From the NCBI RefSeq assembly GCF_048541835.1, contig NZ_JBLEOY010000001.1:496001-560000 (forward strand): a stretch of DNA of 64,000 nucleotides, written 5' to 3'. Shown here piece after piece: positions 35,695-44,456 of the stretch. Source of the stretch: QIJE01 sp048541835. Its GTDB lineage: Bacteria; SZUA-79; Acidulodesulfobacterales; Acidulodesulfobacteraceae. Both the position numbers and the translations under genes were made by a program. The number at the start of each line of letters is the position of its first letter. Within the stretch, counting starts at the first letter, position 1. Below the pieces are notes generated by a model. The model was not told the origin of the DNA and ran no database searches. It was given only the letters and a program-made list of their open reading frames with translations.

Positions 35695-36540
35695 TTAAAT
35701 AAACCTGTAGGTCAAAACAAAAGCGCCAAGTATTATACAGTAAAGCGCAAAGGGATAAAGGGCGTTAATTTCATGTTTTTTAAAATATTTCATGAGAACG
35801 TAAATGCTTAAATATGCGGCAACAGCAGCGGCTAAGCCTGCGACTACGGAAACCGTATCGAAGTGAAGCATATGCAGTTTTATCATTTTCGGGACCTCCA
35901 GAAGTCCGGCGGCAAGAATAATAGGTGCAGCCAAAAGGAATGAAAATCTTGCGGCATATTCATGTTTAAAGCCCAGATAAAGTGCCGCAATCATCGTTAT
36001 CGCGGAGCGCGATATGCCCGGAATTAGAGCAAAAGATTGAAAAACCCCTATAATCAGCGCGGCAGTAATCGTCATATCGGATATCTTGGCGATACCCTGC
36101 TTTTTTCTTTTCTTCTCACCGAAATATAATATTACTCCGTTTAGCATGAGGAAAGCGGCGGCAACTTCGGTATAACCGAAGAGCCTTTTCAGCTCATGAA
36201 CAAATAAAAGCCCTATAAGACCTGCCGGAATAGTGGCAAGGACAATAAGATAAAGGGTTTTAGAGTCTTCGTTTATATTGAGATTTTTATTTTTTAAACC
36301 GACGAAAAAACCCTTAAATAATTTAATCCAGTCTTTATAAAAATATATTATCAGGGCAAAGGCGGTTCCCAGATGAAGTACAACAAGAAACGGTAAAAAA
36401 CCCTCCGACTGTCTGTTAATATGCCAATTCAAAAGAGCCGGCACTATAACTCCGTGCGCCAAGCTTGAAATCGGGAACAGCTCCGCGATGCCCTGTATAA
36501 TCGCAAGGGTTACGGCATGAAAAAAAGAAAGATGAATCAT
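35695..36540 (-). CDS. uppP: Undecaprenyl-diphosphatase (BacA/UppP family)
   Basis: 281 residues with about eight membrane helices. It recycles undecaprenyl diphosphate to the monophosphate carrier for peptidoglycan and surface glycans. The first active-site segment is QGIAELFPISSLAHG (16-30), keeping Glu20, the Ser pair and His29 but with Leu-Ala where most members have Ser-Gly. The second is PGISRSAIT near residue 170, with its catalytic arginine. The ribosome-binding site TTGGAGG is strong. A candidate promoter lies in the 150-base spacer shared with the divergent MFS gene. Confidence 0.92.
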   Translation of the reverse strand: MIHLSFFHAVTLAIIQGIAELFPISSLAHGVIVPALLNWHINRQSEGFLPFLVVLHLGTAFALIIYFYKDWIKLFKGFFVGLKNKNLNINEDSKTLYLIVLATIPAGLIGLLFVHELKRLFGYTEVAAAFLMLNGVILYFGEKKRKKQGIAKISDMTITAALIIGVFQSFALIPGISRSAITMIAALYLGFKHEYAARFSFLLAAPIILAAGLLEVPKMIKLHMLHFDTVSVVAGLAAAVAAYLSIYVLMKYFKKHEINALYPFALYCIILGAFVLTYRFI

Positions 36541-36599
36541 CTATCCTCCAATTTTTAAAAATTTAACTTATTTTTATCCTACCCGTTCTTTTTTCGGCT

Positions 36600-36628
36600 A
36601 ATTTAATATAATTCCAATAAAATGTCAA
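36600..36628 (-). promoter_or_regulatory. Candidate promoter of uppP
   Basis: On the minus strand a perfect TTGACA (36628-36623) stands 17 bases from TAAATT (36605-36600), giving a leader of about 50 bases. A plus-strand TATAAT at 36607-36612 overlaps it and could be the -10 of the divergent MFS gene, though its -35 region is poor. If both are real, the two promoters overlap. Confidence 0.5.
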
Positions 36629-36690
36629 TAAAAACGCCGTGCAATAATTTCATTGAAGAAATCGACCTTTTATGCTAAGTTAGAGGTATA

Positions 36691-38271
36691 ATGGAAGATA
36701 GGATCCCCCCGCATTATAAAAAACATACAATGATGGAGACGGCGGCCGAAAGCAAAAATTATAAATGGATAGTTCTTGCCATATCGGTTACGGCTTCCTT
36801 TATGGCGATATTAGACATTAATATCGTTATAGTGGCGCTTCCGAAGATGATGTCCTATTTCGGAGTCAACATTACTACGATAGACTGGGTCATCATAGCC
36901 TATACCATCACATACTCCATCATCATACTGATTACAAGCTTTGCCAGTAGAAAATACGGACTAAAAATACCTTTTATAATTTCTATCATATTCTTTTCAA
37001 TAGGCTCCGGCTTTTGCGGATTTGCCCCTTCTTACAATATACTTATCTTTTTCAGAATTATTCAGTCTGTCGGAGGGGCAGGGCTTATTCCTATTTCTAT
37101 CAGTCTAATTGCAAAATATTTTAAAGCACGCGAAAGGGGAACCGCCATGGGCATCTGGACAATCGGGATAATGGTGGCTCCGGCTTTGGGTCCCGTAATC
37201 GGAGGCTATTTTGTAGATTATGTAGATTGGAGAATGATATTCTATTTTAACGTTCCAATCGGCGCAATTCTTCTTCTGGCAACCTTGATTTTTTTGAAAA
37301 ACGATATACCGTTAAAACGATTTACAAAAAAATTCGACTTTGTCGGTTTTATTCTTATAGCAATTTGTCTGGGAACGTTGCTGTATGTTCTTAACGAGGG
37401 GCAAACGCTTGAATGGGATTCGCCGATAATCAGACTAAACGAATTAATCGGCGGGGCTTCTTTTTTACTCTTTATTGTAGTGGAGATATTTACTAAAAAA
37501 CACCTGATGGATTACTCGCTGTTTAAAAACAGAAATTTCTTGGCGGGAAATATAGTAAATTCGATAAGAGCCGGGGCAATTTTCAGCACTTTATTTTTGC
37601 TGCCTATATTCATCGAAAACATATTGAACTATAACGCCATGAATGCCGGATATTTAATGGTACCCTTTGCTATAGCCGTAGCCGTTATGTCCCCGATAGC
37701 GGGAAAAATTTCCGACAAATACGGAACTAAATACCTGCTTGTAGCGGGAATGTTCATATTCGCAATATCAAATTTCTCGCTTGGAAGCATATCGCTTCAA
37801 ACCTCCATACCTTTTATTGTATATAATCAAATTTTAAGGGGAATAGGGGTAGGGCTGGTAAATGCGCCGGTGATGATAGCAGTCATCAACTCGGCCAAAT
37901 TCGAACAAATACCGGATGCATCCGCTTTATATAATGTTTTGTTTCAGATAGGGGCATCCTTTGGAATAGCATGGTCGGGGGAAGAACTTGCAATTCGCCA
38001 AGTTTACCATTTAAATCAGTATTCAAAAAATATAAATTATAATTTTTTCGAATTTAAAAAAGTTATAAACCTTTTACACGGCGATATAATAAAAAACGGC
38101 AGCTCCTTTGCCAAAGCGGTTTTGCATCCGTCAAACGCAATAAGGATATTCGATGCCATGATCAACAGGTTGTCTTTAATAGGGGCTTACGGGGACGTAT
38201 TTGTTATTCTCGGTTATTTATGTATATTCGGCGGAATAGCCGCACTGCTCGTAAAAAATACTACAAAATGA
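36691..38271 (+). CDS. MFS drug/export transporter, DHA2 (EmrB/QacA) family
   Basis: 526 residues with about 14 hydrophobic helices, beginning WIVLAISVTASFMAILDINIVIVALP, the N-terminal helix of 14-helix DHA2 proton antiporters. The antiporter motif C region GIMVAPALGPVIGGYFVDYVDWR and a motif-A-like loop (SRKYGL) are visible. No EmrA-type membrane-fusion partner or TetR/MarR regulator is adjacent. The ribosome-binding site GAGG lies four bases before ATG. The substrate is unknown. Confidence 0.9.
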   Translation: MEDRIPPHYKKHTMMETAAESKNYKWIVLAISVTASFMAILDINIVIVALPKMMSYFGVNITTIDWVIIAYTITYSIIILITSFASRKYGLKIPFIISIIFFSIGSGFCGFAPSYNILIFFRIIQSVGGAGLIPISISLIAKYFKARERGTAMGIWTIGIMVAPALGPVIGGYFVDYVDWRMIFYFNVPIGAILLLATLIFLKNDIPLKRFTKKFDFVGFILIAICLGTLLYVLNEGQTLEWDSPIIRLNELIGGASFLLFIVVEIFTKKHLMDYSLFKNRNFLAGNIVNSIRAGAIFSTLFLLPIFIENILNYNAMNAGYLMVPFAIAVAVMSPIAGKISDKYGTKYLLVAGMFIFAISNFSLGSISLQTSIPFIVYNQILRGIGVGLVNAPVMIAVINSAKFEQIPDASALYNVLFQIGASFGIAWSGEELAIRQVYHLNQYSKNINYNFFEFKKVINLLHGDIIKNGSSFAKAVLHPSNAIRIFDAMINRLSLIGAYGDVFVILGYLCIFGGIAALLVKNTTK

Positions 38272-38273
38272 TG

Positions 38274-38334
38274 CCTTGATTTAAGTTGAGTATTATATTA
38301 TTATTGAAATGAAAAAACCCAATTTCAATCAAGG
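38274..38334 (+). promoter_or_regulatory. Overlapping inverted repeats covering the phosphorylase ribosome-binding site
   Basis: CCTTGATT (38274-38281) is complementary to AATCAAGG (38327-38334), whose AAGG is the only Shine-Dalgarno candidate for the gene at 38346. A second stem, ATTGAAAT (38303-38310) with ATTTCAAT (38322-38329), overlaps the first by three bases. In RNA read through from the MFS gene, the ribosome-binding site could be paired. RNA from the local promoter lacks the left arm. Confidence 0.4.
38276..38304 (+). promoter_or_regulatory. Candidate promoter of the glucan phosphorylase gene
   Basis: TTGATT (38276-38281) and TATTAT (38299-38304) are 17 bases apart in the 74-base spacer after the MFS gene. 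Transcripts would start near 38311, about 35 bases before the phosphorylase ATG, and would carry a free AAGG ribosome-binding site. The -35 sequence is also one arm of an inverted repeat (next entry). Confidence 0.45.
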
Positions 38335-38345
38335 AAAAAAGCATT

Positions 38346-40040
38346 ATGATAGCCTATTTCGTTATGGAGTGCGCCGTAGACAGCCGTATTCCCACATATA
38401 GCGGCGGGCTCGGAATACTTGCGGGGGATACACTGCAAAGCTTTGCCGACCTCAACGTACCTGCCGTCTGTATAACTTTATTATGGAAAAACGGCTTCGT
38501 TTCACAAAAGGTTTCAAATGACGGGGTGCAGTTAGATTCTGTTCAGGAATGGAATATCGAAAAATACATGCAGCCTATCGGCGTCAAAGTGAAAATCCCC
38601 ATAGGGGAAAAAGACGTTACGATTACCGCATTCAAATATATGGTTGAGTCCACAAACGGCGACAACGAAATCGACGTATATTTTCTTACCCCCGATATCT
38701 CTGAAAACGACTCCGAAACTAGGCGTATGTGCGACAGGCTGTATATCGAAGGGGGCTTGACCCGCCTTAAACAAGAAATAATATTGGGCATAGGCGGATA
38801 TGAAATACTAAAAGCCTTAAACTATAAACCGTTTCTCTATCATATAAACGAAAGCCATTCGGCTTTGCTTATTGCGGGTCTTATGAAAGACACAGGCGAT
38901 TTAGACAAAGTCAAATCGCGCGTGGTCTTTACCACCCATACCCCTATTCCCGCTGCTTTCGATAAGTTTGAAATGAAAGACGTAAAAAATATGCTCGGCA
39001 GATATTGCGGCAATGACATATTTAAAAAAATTTACCGTGAAGAATTGAGGGATAAAGACGAATTTAATCTATCATGGCTTGCCGTTAAGAATGTTAAAAA
39101 CATCGTGGCTGTTTCGCGAAAACATAAATTTGTCTCGGAAAAAATATTCGAGGGATATAACATTAAATATGTTACCAACGGCATTCATCACGTAAAGTGG
39201 GCTTCGTCACATCATAAAATGTTATACGCAAAATATATTAAGGGCTGGGAAGAAGACCCTAACCTGCTGAGACAAGCCGCATGCATTCCGGACACGGATT
39301 TTATACAAGCGCATATTCTTTGTAAAGAGACCCTTATTGAAATGGTAAATTCCGAGACGGACTCATCTTTCATCCCGACAGATTTTACCATTGCCTTAGC
39401 AAAGAGGATTACCCAGTATAAGAGAAATAACCTTATACTCTCAAATCCGGATAAGCTTATAGAGATAGCGGAAAGAAAAGGTAATATACAGATAGTATTC
39501 GCAGGGAAGGCCCATCCTGCCGACGATACGGGTATGGCCTTGATAAAATCTATCCATGATGCATCTCGGTACATTGCCTCTAAAACTAAAAACGTTAAAA
39601 TAGCTTTTCTTGAAGATTACAATATTCATAAGGCCGGCATAATATTATCGGGCGTCGATTTATGGCTGAATAATCCGGTAAGACCCCTTGAAGCCTCCGG
39701 TACCAGCGGTATGAAAACGTCTCTTAACGGCGTTCCTAATTTTAGCGTTCTTGACGGATGGTGGCTTGAAGCCTGTATGGAGGGAATTAACGGGTGGGCG
39801 ATAGGTCCCAGATCGGCATGGACTGACCTTAGCTATTCCGACGACGTACAAGATTTAAACGATATTTACGGAAAATTGGAATATAATATATTAGATTTAT
39901 ATTATAAAAACTTTACCGACTACATCAAGATAATGAAAATGGCGGTTTCGACTATAGCGCCTCATTTTAACACCCACAGAATGGTATCTGAATACGTAAC
40001 CAACTTGTATCTTACCGGAATAATAACGTGCTATTTGTAA
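38346..40040 (+). CDS. glgP: Alpha-glucan phosphorylase, short GT35 form
   Basis: 564 residues, the short single-piece type of glycogen/maltodextrin phosphorylase rather than the 800-residue E. coli GlgP. The N-terminus IAYFVMECAVDSRIPTYSGG and GLGILAGDTLQS are typical. The PLP lysine is Lys457 in EASGTSGMKTSLNG, and the glucan site continues into VLDGWW. It releases glucose-1-phosphate from alpha-1,4-glucans with phosphate. No glycogen synthase or branching enzyme is in the window. It may be co-transcribed with the MFS gene or use its own promoter. Confidence 0.93.
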   Translation: MIAYFVMECAVDSRIPTYSGGLGILAGDTLQSFADLNVPAVCITLLWKNGFVSQKVSNDGVQLDSVQEWNIEKYMQPIGVKVKIPIGEKDVTITAFKYMVESTNGDNEIDVYFLTPDISENDSETRRMCDRLYIEGGLTRLKQEIILGIGGYEILKALNYKPFLYHINESHSALLIAGLMKDTGDLDKVKSRVVFTTHTPIPAAFDKFEMKDVKNMLGRYCGNDIFKKIYREELRDKDEFNLSWLAVKNVKNIVAVSRKHKFVSEKIFEGYNIKYVTNGIHHVKWASSHHKMLYAKYIKGWEEDPNLLRQAACIPDTDFIQAHILCKETLIEMVNSETDSSFIPTDFTIALAKRITQYKRNNLILSNPDKLIEIAERKGNIQIVFAGKAHPADDTGMALIKSIHDASRYIASKTKNVKIAFLEDYNIHKAGIILSGVDLWLNNPVRPLEASGTSGMKTSLNGVPNFSVLDGWWLEACMEGINGWAIGPRSAWTDLSYSDDVQDLNDIYGKLEYNILDLYYKNFTDYIKIMKMAVSTIAPHFNTHRMVSEYVTNLYLTGIITCYL

Positions 40041-40043
40041 TAT

Positions 40044-41090
40044 TTAAGCATCTAAACGATCCGGCTTTATTATAATCTTTAGCGAATCCTGTGCCTTGGC
40101 CGTAAGCTCAAATCCCCTCGCTATATCTCTCATCGGGAGTCTTTCCGATATCATATCCTTGACGTTAATCCTATTCGTTCTTATAAACTCTAAAGCAAGA
40201 CGATGGTCAAGAATGGAACCGGCATAAGAACTTACAAGGGTAATCTCCGTTCTCCAAAATATTTCATTGATAGAAAGCGGAAGCATGGCCCCTTCGTCCG
40301 CCGCGCCGAAAAACAGAACGATTCCGCCCCTTCTTGCGGATTTAAGTCCCTGCAATATAGCACTGCCGGCGCCGGTGGCCAAAATAACAACATCGGCTAA
40401 AAAACCATCACTTATTTCCTTAACCGTTTCGGACAGATTTAAATCCTTGTTTCCGGCATTAAACACATAGTCTGCGCCAAACTTCTTTGCATAATCGAGC
40501 CTCTTTTCATTTATATCCGTTGCTATAATCCGAGTTACGCCGGTAGCTTTCAATAGGGAAATATGCAGGAGTCCGGCGAGTCCGCTTCCGATTACGACTA
40601 CCGTATCTCCCGGTTTTACTCCGGCCAACCTTTGCCCCCTGACTACACAGGCAAGCGGTTCGACGAAGGTTCCTTCTTCAAAACCGACGGAATCCGGCAA
40701 AAGATATATTCCGTTTTTTACGTTTATTTTCGAAAGCCTTAAAAATTCAGAAAATCCACCCGGATCAAAGTTGGTAGACCTCAATGTTTCACACATGGTT
40801 TGATGCCCGTCTATGCAATATTTGCAGGTATTACACGGAACGTGATGCGCTACGCATACTCTATCTCCAACTTTATGCCCCGTGACGTCTTTTCCGGCAT
40901 CGGCTATCACTCCGGTAACTTCGTGCCCTAAAACAAGCGGAACCTTATCTCTCCTGTACCATTCTATAACGTCGCTGCCGCAAATCCCGCTCGCCTCTAC
41001 CTTAATCAAAATTTCACCCGCGCCTATCTTCGGAATGTCTTTTTCGATTATTCTTATATCTTTATTGCCATAATACAGCGCCGAATACAT
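40044..41090 (-). CDS. Zinc-dependent alcohol/polyol dehydrogenase (MDR family)
   Basis: 348 residues from ATG at 41090, which has AAGGTG nine bases upstream. A GTG at 41102 would add four residues but lacks a ribosome-binding site. The catalytic zinc site has Cys in SGICGSDV and His-Glu in LGHEVTG. The structural zinc is held by the four Cys of PCNTCKYC plus Cys in QTMC. The NAD motif VIGSGLAGLL is near residue 170. It resembles sorbitol/threonine dehydrogenases. The substrate is unknown. It converges on the phosphorylase gene with three bases between them. Confidence 0.88.
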   Translation of the reverse strand: MYSALYYGNKDIRIIEKDIPKIGAGEILIKVEASGICGSDVIEWYRRDKVPLVLGHEVTGVIADAGKDVTGHKVGDRVCVAHHVPCNTCKYCIDGHQTMCETLRSTNFDPGGFSEFLRLSKINVKNGIYLLPDSVGFEEGTFVEPLACVVRGQRLAGVKPGDTVVVIGSGLAGLLHISLLKATGVTRIIATDINEKRLDYAKKFGADYVFNAGNKDLNLSETVKEISDGFLADVVILATGAGSAILQGLKSARRGGIVLFFGAADEGAMLPLSINEIFWRTEITLVSSYAGSILDHRLALEFIRTNRINVKDMISERLPMRDIARGFELTAKAQDSLKIIIKPDRLDA

Positions 41091-41118
41091 AATAAACCAC
41101 ACCTTGACATTAAAAAAT

Positions 41119-42126
41119 CTATTCTTTAAATAAACCTTTATAGTAATCTAACGACAGCCTTAACCCTTCATTCAATGAAAACCTCGGATTAAATCCCAGC
41201 TCCGACTTAGCCTTGGTTATATCAGATTCGGAAAACCTTATATCCCCATCTCTAAAGGGTCCGTAGGTATATTTAATATCGCTGCCGAAGAAATCTTTCA
41301 ATACCCCAATGAGTTCATTCAAGCTGACGGATTTACCGCTTCCTGCATTATATACCGCCGCTTTCTTTTCTCCGGTATACATTACGGCAAGAAAGTTTAA
41401 TGCTGCTATATCGTCTATATAGCAAAAATCCCTTGTAGTCGTACCGTCTCCGTTTACCGCGAAACTTTCGTTTTGCAGAATTTTTTTAACCCACGTCGGA
41501 ATAACGGCGGCATAAGCCGAATAGGGATCCTGAAACCCGCCGTATATATTGAAATACCTTAAGCCTATAGACTCGAAACCGAAAGTATTGAAAAAAGCCT
41601 TTGCGTAAATCTCGTTGGTAAACTTTGCCGCCCCGTAAATTGAAAGAGGATCACCCATGTTTTCCTCTACCGACGGTATATTTAAATTACTACCGTAAAC
41701 GGCGGAACTTGAAGCGTAAATGAACCTCTTGACACCCGAAAGCCTCGAAGCGTTCAGCATATGAAAAAAGGCCGTATCGTTATTGGAATGAAAAAGCTCA
41801 GGCTCTTTAAGAGACCAGGGGACGGAGGCGATTGCCGCCTCATGAAAAACGTAATCTATGCCTTCGGTTACGTTTTTACACGTCTCTAAATCGTTTAAAT
41901 CGCCTTTAATAAATTTAAAATCGGCGGCCTTATTATTTTCCCTTGCAAAAGCTTCGATATACTCTATATTGGAAACCCTACCGGTAATAAAGTTATCGAT
42001 GCCGGTTACGCTCTGCCCCAGTTCTAAAAGCCCCAGCGTTAGATTTGTTCCTACGAAACCGGCGACTCCCGTAACCAAAAACCTTATTTTTTTACCTTTA
42101 AACCGGTCTTTTATTGTTTTATCCAT
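41119..42126 (-). CDS. NAD-dependent sugar-nucleotide epimerase (WbpP/TviC-like)
   Basis: 335 residues, an extended short-chain dehydrogenase. The cofactor motif TGVAGFVG is at 19-26, the Ser of YASSSAVYG at 139-141, and the catalytic pair Tyr164 and Lys168 (YGAAK). The N-terminal GVAGFVGTNL and the IASVPWSLKEP region resemble UDP-N-acetylglucosamine 4-epimerases of the WbpP/TviC group, so a UDP-GlcNAc/GlcNAcA 4-epimerase role in surface glycans is likely. It starts one base after the ClC stop, so the two are coupled on one transcript. Confidence 0.87.
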   Translation of the reverse strand: MDKTIKDRFKGKKIRFLVTGVAGFVGTNLTLGLLELGQSVTGIDNFITGRVSNIEYIEAFARENNKAADFKFIKGDLNDLETCKNVTEGIDYVFHEAAIASVPWSLKEPELFHSNNDTAFFHMLNASRLSGVKRFIYASSSAVYGSNLNIPSVEENMGDPLSIYGAAKFTNEIYAKAFFNTFGFESIGLRYFNIYGGFQDPYSAYAAVIPTWVKKILQNESFAVNGDGTTTRDFCYIDDIAALNFLAVMYTGEKKAAVYNAGSGKSVSLNELIGVLKDFFGSDIKYTYGPFRDGDIRFSESDITKAKSELGFNPRFSLNEGLRLSLDYYKGLFKE

Positions 42127-42127
42127 C

Positions 42128-43966
42128 TCAGTCTGCTTGTGCGTTAGCCAATTCCTCGTCTTCTTCCATTGCGAACACTACGTCTCGTTTTCTTAAAATC
42201 CCCTCATAATTTCCTTCCGAGTTAATAACTACGAGTTCATCGGTATCTTTTCTAAAAAAACTATGAACCGCAATATCCAATGTTTCGCTTATTCTTATCC
42301 TCGGTATACTGGACGAATCCATAATATCCTTTGCCACCCTTGAATCGTCGGGTGAGGTCATCATAATATTTTTTATTTTGTCGTATTTAACGACACCTAC
42401 TATCTTACCGGTTTTATCTATAACCGGATGCATAAAGAAATTGGAATTAAAAAAGATACTAATCATTTCGTATAAAGGCATATCGGGATTTATCGGCTTG
42501 GCAATGCTATTTTTTTCTAAGATATCCTTAACGGAGTATCTTTGAAGGGGTTTAATCAAATAATCCTTAAAATGCGCCGGGGATTCCATTCTATTCTTTT
42601 TCTGCTTAGAGTAAATACTCTTTTTACCGCTTGCAAAAAAGGTTATTGCAGAAACAAGCATTAAGGGCGGCAAAAGCACATAGCTTCCGGTCAATTCGGA
42701 AACCATGATAAAAGACGTTATCGGAACCTTTGCGGCGCCCGCGAAGAAACCGCCCATGCCTATTAAGACAAAGGTTGCAACGTCGGTAGTAGTTACTAAT
42801 TGCGGCAACAGAATATGAAAAATTATTCCAAAGGCACCCCCAAAGGCACCCCCGATAACGAGAGACGGCGAATAAACGCCCGCCGAACCCCCGGAACCTA
42901 TAGTGAAGGAAGTCGCGACTATTTTAAGAAATCCTAAAAGAACTAAGGTTACTAATGCTAATTTTCCCAATACCGCGAGCTGAAGCCAGCCATAACCTAC
43001 GCCCATTACTTCCGGAAAAAAATATGCTATAACTCCGACTACCGCCCCTCCTATCATCGGTTTAAAATGGGGCTTGATTTTCATTTTATCGAAAAGCTTT
43101 TTAACCGAGTAAAAAACTCTTACATAAAAATTTCCTGCAAATGCTAAAAATATTCCAAAAATGGCATAAAAAACGAGAAGTATCGGTTTAGTATGGGTAA
43201 ACGGCACGTGTACCATTAGTTCCGGCCTAAAACCGGCATAAAAATATGCATATATGGAGTATCCTACAATTGCCGCTATTATTGAAAGCAGCAGCGCGCC
43301 CCCTTCAAAATCCACATCGGCATATAAAACCTCCACACCAAACATCGCCCCTGCAAGAGGAGCCTTAAAAATGGCACCTATTCCGGCACCTATTCCGGCC
43401 ACGAGCAATGCCCTTCTATCAGGAATCGGCAAACCCAAATATTTGGCAAGAACAGACCCGAAACCCGCTCCTATCTGCGCTACAGGACCTTCTCTACCGC
43501 CGGAACCTCCCGAACCAAGAGTAATTGCCGAAGCGATAGTCTTAATTATAGGGACTCTTCCCCTTATAATACCGTCTTTATTATGGAAGGAATCAATAGC
43601 CGCATCAGTTCCGTGACCTTCGGCCTCCGGCGCAAATATAAAAACAAGCAGACCGGACAAAAGTCCGCCTATCATTATGACTAAAGGAAGCATCCAGAGT
43701 ATCGGTTCCGTTCCCGGAGGGGCGGCGGTTTTTCCCATCAATCCAGCTACGGGAGAGTAATAATGAGCAAGATCTTCTCTAAAAATAAATTTAAAAAGTG
43801 CTATAAGCGAGGTAAATATTATTGCGCCTACTCCGGCGACAATTCCGACTAATACTCCAAAAAAAAGCCATCTGGAAAAATAAAAAATAGACCTATCATG
43901 ACACATTACTATTTTTCTTTTGATGTTTGTCCTAAATCTTACAAATTTATCTTTCAAATTAGGCAA
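42128..43966 (-). CDS. ClC-family chloride channel/transporter with CBS domains
   Basis: 612 residues. A ClC membrane core carries the selectivity/gating motif GSGGSGGREGPVAQ, whose gating glutamate is Glu159. A second motif, GSGGSAGVYSPSLVIGG, lies in the second half. Two C-terminal CBS domains (from about residue 480, KPINPDMPLYEMIS) probably bind nucleotides and regulate transport. The start is TTG at 43966 with GGAGG about 11 bases upstream, and the next ATG has no ribosome-binding site. Whether it is a channel or a Cl-/H+ exchanger cannot be settled by eye. Confidence 0.93.
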   Translation of the reverse strand: MPNLKDKFVRFRTNIKRKIVMCHDRSIFYFSRWLFFGVLVGIVAGVGAIIFTSLIALFKFIFREDLAHYYSPVAGLMGKTAAPPGTEPILWMLPLVIMIGGLLSGLLVFIFAPEAEGHGTDAAIDSFHNKDGIIRGRVPIIKTIASAITLGSGGSGGREGPVAQIGAGFGSVLAKYLGLPIPDRRALLVAGIGAGIGAIFKAPLAGAMFGVEVLYADVDFEGGALLLSIIAAIVGYSIYAYFYAGFRPELMVHVPFTHTKPILLVFYAIFGIFLAFAGNFYVRVFYSVKKLFDKMKIKPHFKPMIGGAVVGVIAYFFPEVMGVGYGWLQLAVLGKLALVTLVLLGFLKIVATSFTIGSGGSAGVYSPSLVIGGAFGGAFGIIFHILLPQLVTTTDVATFVLIGMGGFFAGAAKVPITSFIMVSELTGSYVLLPPLMLVSAITFFASGKKSIYSKQKKNRMESPAHFKDYLIKPLQRYSVKDILEKNSIAKPINPDMPLYEMISIFFNSNFFMHPVIDKTGKIVGVVKYDKIKNIMMTSPDDSRVAKDIMDSSSIPRIRISETLDIAVHSFFRKDTDELVVINSEGNYEGILRKRDVVFAMEEDEELANAQAD

Positions 43967-44024
43967 CCTATTGACACCCTCCTTTATTTAAATTTTTATA
44001 TTAGTGCAGATTATTAATGACTAT

Positions 44025-44052
44025 TCCCTTGTCAGTCGAATACAACAAGGGA
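44025..44052 (-). terminator. Hairpin just downstream of tRNA-Glu (3'-processing or weak terminator)
   Basis: TCCCTTGT (44025-44032) and ACAAGGGA (44045-44052) form an eight-pair stem with a 12-base loop, starting six bases past the tRNA CCA end on the minus strand. No U-run follows, so it is not a textbook intrinsic terminator. It may mark the 3' end of the pre-tRNA or guide processing. Confidence 0.4.
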
Positions 44053-44058
44053 TAAGAA

Positions 44059-44133
44059 TGGCAGCCCCAACGGGATTCGAACCCATGCTACTGCCGTGAG
44101 AGGGCAACGTCCTAACCGCTAGACTATGGGGCC
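44059..44133 (-). tRNA. tRNA-Glu (anticodon CTC)
   Basis: 75 bases including an encoded CCA end (44061-44059). The acceptor stem pairs GGCCCCA with TGGGGCT (first pair G-U), the discriminator is G, the anticodon loop reads CTCTCAC with anticodon CTC, and the T-arm holds GGTTCGAATCC. It decodes GAG. The CTC isoacceptor is additional to the TTC form that bacteria normally need. It lies between the ClC gene and a small lipoprotein gene. Confidence 0.95.
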
Positions 44134-44141
44134 GTTTATTG

Positions 44142-44147
44142 ATTATA
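44142..44147 (-). promoter_or_regulatory. -10 element for tRNA-Glu
   Basis: A perfect TATAAT on the minus strand ends eight bases before the tRNA 5' end. Transcription would therefore begin within one or two bases of the mature 5' end. The -35 region (TTTATT, 17 bases upstream) is weak. Confidence 0.45.
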
Positions 44148-44193
44148 CAACATTTTAAAAATAAAATAAACCCTATTATTTAATTTATTTGCG

Positions 44194-44436
44194 TTAACCG
44201 AGCGTTTCGTTAAAACCGGAGTGATATTGCTGATTTTTTATCTTATTTTTAAAATGTACATACTGCCTTGCGCCGCCTGAACTCAAGCCCTTGACGCCGA
44301 CGTTATTATCGCATGTTATAAAGCAACCGTTGTTTATAACATGTTCTTTTTCTAAAGAACTGTTTAAGCTTGAGCAACCCGAAAGCAAAATCCCGCCCAA
44401 TCCCGTCAAAAATATAACTATAAGAATCTTCTTCAT
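44194..44436 (-). CDS. Small hypothetical lipoprotein
   Basis: 80 residues, with a signal peptide of about 20 residues ending in the lipobox LLSGC and lipid-attachment Cys21. The mature part is about 60 residues, polar, with two further Cys (GCFITC) that could form a disulfide. No family is recognised. It lies 20 bases after rfbA on the same strand and may share its transcript. The lipobox makes a real gene likely despite the short length. Confidence 0.6.
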   Translation of the reverse strand: MKKILIVIFLTGLGGILLSGCSSLNSSLEKEHVINNGCFITCDNNVGVKGLSSGGARQYVHFKNKIKNQQYHSGFNETLG

Positions 44437-44456
44437 TTACGTCTTACCCTCTTAAT

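Noticed and set aside
36653..36681. TTGAAG-17-TAAGTT as a promoter for the MFS gene
   Set aside because: It would start transcription about three bases before ATG and exclude the GAGG ribosome-binding site that is present.
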